This document shows positions 1-4,926 of a stretch of 5,274 bases of DNA, piece by piece. A model generated the notes under the pieces. The model saw only the letters and a program-made list of their open reading frames with translations, was not told the origin of the DNA and made no database searches. The stretch is from NCBI GenBank assembly GCA_009782245.1, contig WRKK01000163.1, positions 1 through 5,274 of the forward strand, written 5' to 3'. The stretch is from Defluviitaleaceae bacterium (lineage in GTDB: Bacteria; Bacillota; Clostridia; Lachnospirales; WQUN01). The position numbers were made by a program, and so were the translations under genes. The stretch's first letter is position 1. Each line of letters starts with the position of its first letter.

Positions 1-1303
1 TTAGCATACTTTCGGTAAAATCGGCGGGTGCGATTGTGCCGTTGTACCACGGTAGGCTGTTAAAGTGGCTTTGCAGGTCTTCTGCAACGAAAAGCCTACC
101 GTGCCGTGCGAAAATTTCGTTGCGGGCTATGCGGAGATTTTCCGTTGAGGTAGCCATTAGCGAGGATTCGTCAATTAGCTGGCTGTCGCTGCTTGCGAAA
201 ATCAACCCTGTATCGGGGGCGGTTGCGGCGGCTGGCGGTGCGGCTGGCACGGATTGTACATTTTGCACATTTTGTGCATTTTGCACAATTTCGTTAAACC
301 TTGCTTGTGCGATTGGCGTTGCGTTTGCCCTAATCTGCTCCTCTAGGCTTTCCATGCGGAGTGAGGTTAGCCCCGATAGTGAAACTCCTGGGCCCAACTC
401 GGTAACGCTGTCGAACAAATGTTCGTCTTGAAAATCCCATTCTACAATCTGCTCCCGCAATATTCCCGCTGGCGTTATCGTTATGTAGGAAATGCTATTA
501 TTAAAGCTACTGGGAAATCCCTCTTCGTACAGCAATAATTGCCCTGCGGTGTTGCGAAAAAATTGTAGCGGGGTTTCCGATGCGGTGTCTGTTATCGTGT
601 CAATTTGCAGATATTCACCGTTTATGTATTGAAATATCTCGGTGGAAAAGCCCGCCCAACTGCCCTCGTGAAAGCCGTTTTCAAAATGTATTGCAATTAG
701 CGGTATTCCGCTGTTGTCAACCTCTAGCAAGGAAAACGCCCCTGCGTTGCTAAGCCCGTTAAATGAGGGATTGTTGGCTAAATTCGCTATTAAATTGGGT
801 TGAGAAAAATGTCCGAAAATTATATTTTCCCATGCAGAAAAATCGTTTCTGTCAATTTCAAGCAGATTGCTCATGTAGCCCATTTTTTCGTCCCAATCCA
901 AAAATAGCGTTGTAAATCCGCTTAAAAATTCGGTTGCGGCTTGTATTGCTTGCTCTGGGTTGGCTGTTGCGGCGGGTTCTTCATTATTTTCGTTATTTTC
1001 AACGGTTTCTTCGGTGGTTTCTTCGGTGGATATTTCGGTGGGGTGTGCGGCGGTTTGTGCGGGAGTTTCGGGTATTATTGTTTGGGCGATTGTTTCGGCG
1101 GTTGCACCGTTGTTTTGGCTGTTGAAAAATGCTAAAAAACTGATAGTTCCGCCAGTTAGCAATAAAGTCGTTATTACAACGGATATTATTATAACTTTTG
1201 TGTTGCTCGTTTTTGGTGCGGTTGCGAGGGTGGTTTTTGTGCCGCATTTGTTGCAAAAGGCGGCGGTTGAGGCTAATTGTGCGTTGCAGTTTCTACAAAT
1301 CAT
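1..1303 (-). CDS. Zinc-ribbon, single-pass membrane protein with C-terminal YARHG domain (3' end off the left edge)
   Basis: Reading leftward from ATG at 1303 the frame stays open to base 1, giving 434 residues without a stop. Seen: a zinc ribbon with Cys3, Cys6, Cys17 and Cys20; one hydrophobic segment at about residues 37-60; a Thr/Glu/Asn-rich acidic linker at about 70-115; a globular region at about 115-310 with pieces such as SLLEVDNSGIPLIAIHF; a second low-complexity linker of Gln-Asn and Ala-Pro repeats; then a YARHG domain with RNEIFARHGR (FARHG at 398-402) and W419-Y420. The start is fixed by AAGGAGG eight bases upstream. By family knowledge, zinc ribbon plus one helix plus YARHG describes a membrane-anchored protein with a cytoplasmic ribbon and an extracellular C-terminus, thought to act at the cell envelope; substrate unknown. 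YARHG domains usually sit at or near the C-terminus, so probably only a short tail is missing. It lies downstream of the 1507-2476 pair on the same strand, across a 203-base gap. Confidence 0.9.
   Translation of the reverse strand, partial: MICRNCNAQLASTAAFCNKCGTKTTLATAPKTSNTKVIIISVVITTLLLTGGTISFLAFFNSQNNGATAETIAQTIIPETPAQTAAHPTEISTEETTEETVENNENNEEPAATANPEQAIQAATEFLSGFTTLFLDWDEKMGYMSNLLEIDRNDFSAWENIIFGHFSQPNLIANLANNPSFNGLSNAGAFSLLEVDNSGIPLIAIHFENGFHEGSWAGFSTEIFQYINGEYLQIDTITDTASETPLQFFRNTAGQLLLYEEGFPSSFNNSISYITITPAGILREQIVEWDFQDEHLFDSVTELGPGVSLSGLTSLRMESLEEQIRANATPIAQARFNEIVQNAQNVQNVQSVPAAPPAAATAPDTGLIFASSDSQLIDESSLMATSTENLRIARNEIFARHGRLFVAEDLQSHFNSLPWYNGTIAPADFTESML
254..286 (-). repeat. 9-bp tandem repeat within the coding sequence
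   Basis: Three clean nine-base units (260-268, 269-277, 278-286) plus a partial fourth at 254-259. On the coding strand they read as GTG/GCA-CAA-AAT codons and give a Gln-Asn-Val/Ala repeat in the linker just before the YARHG domain. The unit length keeps the frame, so copy number could change without breaking the gene. Confidence 0.7.
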
Positions 1304-1311
1304 GCTAAATT

Positions 1312-1318
1312 CCTCCTT
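1312..1318 (-). promoter_or_regulatory. Consensus ribosome binding site AAGGAGG
   Basis: On the minus strand AAGGAGG ends eight bases before the ATG at 1303. It is a full match to the Shine-Dalgarno consensus and decides the start of the zinc-ribbon/YARHG gene. Confidence 0.92.
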
Positions 1319-1420
1319 ATAATTTTGCTGTGTAGCCCGTGCAAAAAAATGTTGGGCTTTTTGGGTTTGTTGCTTGTTGTGGTGGGTGGTTTTGGGGTTG
1401 GGGCGTTTTTTTGTGTGGTT

Positions 1421-1481
1421 CAGTTAGGATAATGGGTATTAAAAAATGACTATCCAAATGTCTCATAATTTGCCCTAACTG
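1421..1481. repeat. 8-bp perfect inverted repeat flanking a 45-bp AT-rich core
   Basis: CAGTTAGG (1421-1428) and CCTAACTG (1474-1481) are exact inverted copies. A nested pair, GGATA (1427-1431) and TATCC (1451-1455), could form a competing hairpin. The core holds the weak minus-strand promoter candidate at 1429-1457. It could be an operator-like dyad, the ends of a very small mobile remnant, or chance. No TA or longer target duplication is seen at its edges. Confidence 0.45.
1429..1457 (-). promoter_or_regulatory. Weak sigma-A type promoter candidate for the zinc-ribbon/YARHG gene
   Basis: On the minus strand TTGGAT (1457-1452) and CATTAT (1434-1429) are separated by 17 bases. The -35 matches consensus at 3 of 6 positions and the -10 at 4 of 6. 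It would give a leader of about 120 bases. The gene could instead be read from the strong upstream promoter at 2481-2454, since no clear terminator lies between. Confidence 0.3.
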
Positions 1482-1506
1482 CCGCCCAGACCATTGGTTG
1501 TTTTTT

Positions 1507-1884
1507 TTATGTTGCCTGTCCTGCCAGACGGCCCCGCCTGCCGGACGGGCAGGCAGACGGGCGAAAGGCGGGCGTTTCTGCCGCACGGCGTTCGGCTTGC
1601 ATTTTTGCTATTAAATCTAGTGTGCCTTGTAGGTTTTGTTGGAGTTCTTCTTCGGTGTAGTGTGCTGATTTTACTCGTTCGGATTCGGGCGGTAGGCGGT
1701 TGTGTTTGCTTTTTAGGGCAAAAATGCGATGATGATATTCATTAGTATCCGCTGATTCTTGCACACATCTTTGGCAACGACAATTAGAGCCGCTTTTTAT
1801 ACAAAAAGGCATTTTGTCGGTTATTTCGTACTTTTCTGCTCGCCAATGATTTAACGCTATCATTTCTTCCTCAAAAGTTTTCAT
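1507..1884 (-). CDS. Small protein with a C-x6-C-x-C-x2-C cluster, second gene of a coupled pair
   Basis: I do not recognise this 125-residue protein. Seen: a charged N-terminal helix-like segment; a cysteine cluster at Cys28, Cys35, Cys37 and Cys40 followed by His51-His52, which could bind zinc or another metal; then a long amphipathic, probably helical stretch at about residues 77-104 (TEEELQQNLQGTLDLIAKMQ). The last ~20 residues are Arg/Gly/Pro/Ala-rich and are encoded by the GC-rich palindrome at 1514-1570, so they look like acquired read-through rather than conserved protein. I chose ATG at 1884, with GGAAGG eleven bases upstream, over an in-frame TTG at 1893 that leaves almost no spacing. 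The start lies 14 bases inside the end of the upstream gene, so translation is probably coupled and the products may work together. No signal peptide or membrane helix is visible. Confidence 0.72.
   Translation of the reverse strand: MKTFEEEMIALNHWRAEKYEITDKMPFCIKSGSNCRCQRCVQESADTNEYHHRIFALKSKHNRLPPESERVKSAHYTEEELQQNLQGTLDLIAKMQAERRAAETPAFRPSACPSGRRGRLAGQAT
1514..1570. repeat. GC-rich palindromic repeat, copy 1 (at 3' end of the cysteine-cluster gene)
   Basis: The core hairpin pairs GCCTGCC (1536-1542) with GGCAGGC (1548-1554) around a 5-base loop. It is embedded in further partial copies such as CCTGCCAGACGG and GCAGACGGGC. The block is much richer in G+C than its surroundings and is translated as the C-terminus of the cysteine-cluster protein. 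On the minus strand it is followed by an A-run, not a T-run, so it is not a standard intrinsic terminator for that gene. Confidence 0.75.
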
Positions 1885-2446
1885 AAAATTCAAATCCTTC
1901 CAATCGTTTACCTAGAATTTTTAGGGTTTCATATTGCCTATAAAATGTTTTGCGGTTTCTCGAAGTTAGAGCTCCAAGGCTATCGTTCCACGCTTCAAGC
2001 CACGAATCTACCAGTTCCTCGCTATCGTATTGTCTTGTAAATTCCATTGAGTTTCGGCGGTCGTATGAGACTAAATACTGTCTGCCAACTTGAAATTCGT
2101 TGGCAAAATGAAAATCAAAACTGCTAAATGAGTCTCCTCGCACGTCTTCAGGCAACATCGGGTGATTATGGATAATTATAGCCCCTTTTAAGATTTCCCT
2201 TTCTAAAATCGTTGGATCTATCGCTCCAATATTCCCATGCAACTCATAAAAATCTCCGTTTTGTGTTAAAACAAAGGCAAATTCAGTATCTTGAACCGCA
2301 TACCTAGCGGCAAAATCGTCTAAAAACAGCTGTACATCAGCGGGATTATTTATATCAACAGCATCGGGGACATGGGCAAAAATTATTGTGTTGCCATCGC
2401 CAGCCCCTGCTCCACCCGCCTTACTTAAACCAAAATTTCTATTCAT
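1871..2446 (-). CDS. JAB/JAMM-like (HNHP motif) protein, first gene of a coupled pair
   Basis: The frame opens at ATG 2476 (201 residues). I prefer ATG 2446 (191 residues), because a strong promoter, TTGACA at 2481-2476 and TATAAT at 2459-2454, would start transcription near 2447. Counted from the 2476 start, the core has a strand-rich part with FAFVLTQNGDFYELHGN (66-82), then GAIIIHNHP (98-106), then SFSSFD (116-121), then a helical Trp- and Arg-rich C-terminal region. HxH followed by SxxD, with an upstream Glu (Glu78 or Glu65), resembles the zinc site of JAB/MPN/RadC-like metalloproteins and of C-terminal domains in some phage head-morphogenesis and toxin-like proteins. The gap between the second His (105) and Ser118 is twelve residues, longer than the usual seven, so activity is uncertain. 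No signal peptide or membrane helix is seen. It overlaps the next gene by 14 bases. Confidence 0.75.
   Translation of the reverse strand: MNRNFGLSKAGGAGAGDGNTIIFAHVPDAVDINNPADVQLFLDDFAARYAVQDTEFAFVLTQNGDFYELHGNIGAIDPTILEREILKGAIIIHNHPMLPEDVRGDSFSSFDFHFANEFQVGRQYLVSYDRRNSMEFTRQYDSEELVDSWLEAWNDSLGALTSRNRKTFYRQYETLKILGKRLEGFEFYENF
1896..1901 (-). promoter_or_regulatory. Ribosome binding site GGAAGG inside the upstream gene
   Basis: On the minus strand GGAAGG lies 11 bases before the ATG at 1884, within the last codons of the preceding gene. It favours the ATG over the TTG at 1893, which would leave only two bases of spacing. Confidence 0.6.
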
Positions 2447-2453
2447 ACTATCC

Positions 2454-2481
2454 ATTATACCAGAATTTCCAACCATGTCAA
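2454..2481 (-). promoter_or_regulatory. Strong sigma-A promoter with extended -10 for the JAB-like/cysteine-cluster pair
   Basis: On the minus strand TTGACA (2481-2476) and TATAAT (2459-2454) are both exact consensus hexamers, with a 16-base spacer that ends in TGG, an extended -10. The expected start of transcription, near 2447, is downstream of the first in-frame ATGs (2476, 2455) and next to the ATG at 2446, implying a leaderless or nearly leaderless message. Confidence 0.8.
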
Positions 2482-2577
2482 TATGATCCGCCCGTCCCTA
2501 CTGGATAGCCATTTTTTATAATTGCGAGCGACTGTGAACATTATAAATCACGCAGAAAGTTCTGTAAAGTAACACTT

Positions 2578-2606
2578 TTGTGCACATTTCAAAAATATGC
2601 TATAAT
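2578..2606 (+). promoter_or_regulatory. Promoter for the TetM-like GTPase gene
   Basis: TATAAT at 2601-2606 is preceded by TGC, an extended -10. A weak -35, TTGTGC (2578-2583), lies 17 bases upstream. The predicted transcript starts near 2613 and has a leader of about 140 bases. The orientation is divergent from the promoter at 2454-2481. Confidence 0.7.
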
Positions 2607-2629
2607 AAATCAGTCAAATAAATCAGTCA
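2604..2629. repeat. Perfect 13-bp tandem duplication over the transcription start
   Basis: AATAAATCAGTCA occurs twice without a gap or mismatch (2604-2616 and 2617-2629). It begins inside the -10 hexamer and spans the predicted start site. It could be a slippage product or a pair of binding sites. Confidence 0.85.
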
Positions 2630-2635
2630 GGGTTA

Positions 2636-2740
2636 CGAAAATATTTTCGGCGGGAAAATCCCATTAAAAAAATTTGCCTGTCTGCCGAACAGGCAAGCAA
2701 AATTCAGCCTTGCGGGTCCAGGGTTTCGCCCCACGGTTTT
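2636..2740 (+). promoter_or_regulatory. Structured 5' leader of the TetM-like gene
   Basis: In order: a 14-bp perfect palindrome CGAAAATATTTTCG (2636-2649); a short stem GGGA/TCCC (2652-2662); an A-run; an 8-bp stem TTGCCTGT/ACAGGCAA (2674-2681 with 2689-2696), which is also copy 2 of the palindrome family; then a GC-rich stretch with GGG...CCC pairing (2721-2731). Some tet(M)-class genes are controlled by transcription attenuation in their leader, but here I see no ATG-started leader peptide and no stem followed directly by a T-run, so attenuation is only a possibility. Confidence 0.4.
2674..2696. repeat. Palindromic repeat, copy 2 (in the GTPase leader)
   Basis: TTGCCTGT (2674-2681) pairs perfectly with ACAGGCAA (2689-2696) around CTGCCGA. 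It shares the GCCTG...CAGGC arms of the other copies. It would be transcribed in the GTPase leader, 55 bases before the start codon. Confidence 0.65.
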
Positions 2741-2746
2741 GAGGTG
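2741..2746 (+). promoter_or_regulatory. Ribosome binding site GAGGTG
   Basis: GAGGTG lies five bases before ATG 2752, a good Shine-Dalgarno match that supports this start for the GTPase. The protein's conserved N-terminus begins immediately after it. Confidence 0.8.
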
Positions 2747-2751
2747 TTAAT

Positions 2752-4671
2752 ATGAAAATAACAATAGGCGTTTTTGCCCATGTTGATGCGGGAAAAACGA
2801 CATTTTGCGAGGGACTGTTGTATCAGACTAATCGGATAAAATTTTTGGGCAGGGTTGACCACGGTAGTTCTGTGATGGATCACAACGAAGTTGAACGCCG
2901 CCGCGGAATTACCATTTTTAGCGATATTGCCTCTTTTTCGTATGCGGATAACGATTATTGGCTGGTTGACACGCCTGGGCATATCGATTTCTCCGCCGAA
3001 ATGGAACGCACTATCGCCGTTTTAGATGCCGCAATTTTAATAATAAGTGCTCCAAACGGCGTACAGAGCCATTCTGTAACTATTCACAAACTTCTGCAAG
3101 CACAAAAAATTCCTGTTTATATTTTTATCAACAAAATTGACCAATTATCCGACGTTGATATTGATTTTTGTATGGAAGATATTAACAAAAACTTGGGGAT
3201 TAATTCTCGTGTTATTGGCAATATTGCCGAAATTTATGAGCCAACTTTTGTCGAATGGCTCTGCGAATACGACAACAACCTTTTGGAGCATTTTTTGGAC
3301 GAAACGCACAACGAAAAAATTATCCTAGCCGCCGCCAAAAACCAGATAAAATCGGGCAATATCTCGCTGGCGGTTGCGGGAAGTGCCTTGCACCAGCAAG
3401 GAATTTTAGAAACAATCGCAATTATCGGCGAAACCCTTACGGAAACGCCCCAAAACAACGATTTTTCGGCGGCTGTTTTTAAGGTAATTCACGATAAAAA
3501 AGGGGCAAAAGTAACGTTTATCAAGTGTCTAAGCGGAAAAATTGCCATAAAAGACGAAATTTTTTACAACGATATACACGAAAAAATTAACGAAATACGC
3601 AGCTACCAAGGGAAATCTTACACAAAAACAAGTTTTGCGGCGGCTGGCGATATTGTCGGTGTGTTGGGCTTGTCAACCGCAATTCCTGGAATGTTGCTGG
3701 GCGATGGTGCAAAAATGATTATGCCAACCCTGCAACCCGCCCTAAAAGCGGCTGTTGTGCATAATCTGCCACACGATGCCGTAATGGATTGCTTGCGAAA
3801 AATCGAACAGCAAGATCCCATGCTAAAAGTGGATTATGTGAACCACGAAATAAACGTGTGCATAATGGGGAAAATTCAGCTGGAAGTGCTGAAAGAGCTT
3901 GCGTTAGAGGATTTTGGCATTGCATTAGATTTCAGCGATTGTAGCATAATGTACAAAGAGACCGTCGCCGAGCCGATTATGGGCTATGGGCATTTTGAGC
4001 CGTTGCGGCACTACGCCGAAGTGCATTTGCGAATCGAGCCGAATCCAAAGGGCGGCTGCACTTTTGCAAGCGAAGTTCACGTTGACAATTTTCCCAAACA
4101 GTACCAAAACCTAGTGGAGCACCACGTTTTGGAAAGAGACCACAAGGGCGTTTTGACGGGCAGTTCGCTAACGGACGTAAAAATTGTGTTGACAAAAGGG
4201 GCAATCCACCTAAAGCACACGCACGGCGGCGACCTCAAAGAGGCGACATATAGGGCGGTTCGGCAGGGTTTGGAGAAAGCCGAAAACATCATATTAGAGC
4301 CGTACTACTCGTTTATAATATACGTTGACACGCCAACCTTGGGCAGAGTTTTATCGGATATTACCGCAATGCACGGCACTTTTGAGCCGCCCGAAACGTT
4401 GGGCGACCGCGCCTGCATAAAAGGCAGCGGCCCAGTTGCAACATTTTTGAACTATTCCGCCGAGTTGCTATCGTTCACAAAAGGCACGGGGGCAATTTCG
4501 CTGTGGTTTTTGGATTATTTTCCGTGCCACAACCCACAAGAGGTAATCGCAAAAATCGGCTACCAAAAAGAAAGAGACATGGAGAATACGTCCAGTTCGG
4601 TGTTTTTGGCGAAAGGGGCGGGGTTTGAGGTTCAGTGGGATAGGGCGGAGGAGTTTATGCAGTTGATGTGA
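2752..4671 (+). CDS. TetM/EF-G-like ribosomal-protection family translation GTPase
   Basis: Complete 639-residue protein, the length of TetM. The GTPase domain is intact: G1 AHVDAGKTT (9-17), G2 RGIT (51-54), G3 DTPGH (73-77), G4 NKID (127-130), G5 GSA (210-212). Domain II (about 235-330), domain III (LRKIEQQDPML... near 346-400), an EF-G-type domain IV (about 400-510) and domain V (LEPYYSF at 515 onward) follow in order, ending in a C-terminal tail like that of TetM. Known for the family: cytoplasmic GTPases that bind the ribosomal A site and, in resistant strains, dislodge tetracycline. Here the domain IV loop corresponding to TetM's Ser-Pro-Val tip reads HLKHTHGGD (486-494), which resembles EF-G-like paralogues more than proven resistance proteins. 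It may be an uncharacterised translation factor rather than a resistance determinant. It stands alone, with its own promoter and ribosome binding site. Confidence 0.93.
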   Translation: MKITIGVFAHVDAGKTTFCEGLLYQTNRIKFLGRVDHGSSVMDHNEVERRRGITIFSDIASFSYADNDYWLVDTPGHIDFSAEMERTIAVLDAAILIISAPNGVQSHSVTIHKLLQAQKIPVYIFINKIDQLSDVDIDFCMEDINKNLGINSRVIGNIAEIYEPTFVEWLCEYDNNLLEHFLDETHNEKIILAAAKNQIKSGNISLAVAGSALHQQGILETIAIIGETLTETPQNNDFSAAVFKVIHDKKGAKVTFIKCLSGKIAIKDEIFYNDIHEKINEIRSYQGKSYTKTSFAAAGDIVGVLGLSTAIPGMLLGDGAKMIMPTLQPALKAAVVHNLPHDAVMDCLRKIEQQDPMLKVDYVNHEINVCIMGKIQLEVLKELALEDFGIALDFSDCSIMYKETVAEPIMGYGHFEPLRHYAEVHLRIEPNPKGGCTFASEVHVDNFPKQYQNLVEHHVLERDHKGVLTGSSLTDVKIVLTKGAIHLKHTHGGDLKEATYRAVRQGLEKAENIILEPYYSFIIYVDTPTLGRVLSDITAMHGTFEPPETLGDRACIKGSGPVATFLNYSAELLSFTKGTGAISLWFLDYFPCHNPQEVIAKIGYQKERDMENTSSSVFLAKGAGFEVQWDRAEEFMQLM

Positions 4672-4752
4672 GGGTTTGGGTTGACAAAGGTTGGGTGTCC
4701 CATATGCGTATATTTAAGCTAAATCGAAACGGGCAAACGAGCGACCGACCCG

Positions 4753-4768
4753 CCTGCCGACGGGCAGG
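4753..4768. repeat. Palindromic repeat, copy 3
   Basis: CCTGCC (4753-4758) pairs with GGCAGG (4763-4768) around GACG. It is the same arms and loop style as copies 1 and 4, placed about 80 bases after the GTPase stop codon. Confidence 0.75.
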
Positions 4769-4810
4769 GGACGATACTGTCATTAACTTAAACGATTTAT
4801 TAGGGGGGAC

Positions 4811-4832
4811 GGGCGACCGAGGACAGTCGCCC
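4811..4832. repeat. GC-rich hairpin GGGCGAC/GTCGCCC
   Basis: A perfect 7-bp stem (4811-4817 with 4826-4832) around an 8-base loop, flanked by a G-run (4803-4808) and a C-run (up to 4834) that could extend pairing imperfectly. It is not followed by T residues. Its arms differ from the CCTGCC family, so it is a second kind of palindrome. Confidence 0.65.
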
Positions 4833-4883
4833 CCACCTGCGTACACTTTTATCGATATAATGTGAACCAGATGGAACGAGTGT

Positions 4884-4910
4884 CCGTTTGCCCCCAAGCA
4901 ACGGGGGGCA
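4884..4910. repeat. Hairpin with two mutually exclusive pairings
   Basis: TGCCCCC (4889-4895) can pair with GGGGGCA (4904-4910). Alternatively CCGTT (4884-4888) can pair with AACGG (4900-4904). Both cannot form together. There is no T-run on either side, so terminator function is doubtful. Confidence 0.45.
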
Positions 4911-4926
4911 CCTCATAAGCACCAAC

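Larger units (their letters stand above)
4672..4926. other. Convergent intergenic region rich in hairpins, no gene seen
   Basis: It lies between the ends of the GTPase gene and the right-edge minus-strand frame. It holds palindrome copy 3, two further GC-rich hairpins and a lone TATAAT (4856-4861) without a matching -35. Frames open across it on both strands arise from stop-poor GC-rich repeats; their products are low-complexity and lack ribosome binding sites. No stem followed by a T-run is found, so I cannot name an intrinsic terminator for either gene. Confidence 0.6.

Noticed and set aside
36..431. Plus-strand frame of 131 codons
   Set aside because: Antisense to the zinc-ribbon/YARHG gene, which has recognisable domains; the product is low-complexity Ala/Ser/Cys with no ribosome binding site.
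934..1322. Several plus-strand frames with hydrophobic or Arg/Phe-rich products
   Set aside because: They are mirrors of the acidic Thr/Glu/Asn-rich linker and membrane segment of the minus-strand gene; the composition follows from that.
1499..1554. Hairpin plus T-run as an intrinsic terminator
   Set aside because: The T-run lies before the hairpin on the plus strand and becomes an A-run after it on the minus strand, the wrong order for termination in either direction.
1317..1586. Minus-strand frame of 89 codons
   Set aside because: It starts inside the palindromic repeat, overlaps the cysteine-cluster gene in another frame, and yields a Pro/His/Gln-rich product with no ribosome binding site.
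2674..2739. TTG-started 21-codon leader peptide before the GTPase
   Set aside because: No ribosome binding site precedes it and the start lies inside a stem; it has no features of a regulatory peptide.
2704..2982. Minus-strand frame over the GTPase start
   Set aside because: Antisense to the conserved G1-G3 region and to the leader; no promoter or ribosome binding site.
4681..4714. TTGACA at 4681-4686 as a possible plus-strand promoter
   Set aside because: No good -10 at 16-18 bases; the nearest TATATT is 22 bases away, and no gene follows on that strand.
4655..4897. Overlapping frames on both strands after the GTPase
   Set aside because: Stop-poor only because of GC-rich hairpins; no ribosome binding sites and no recognisable protein.
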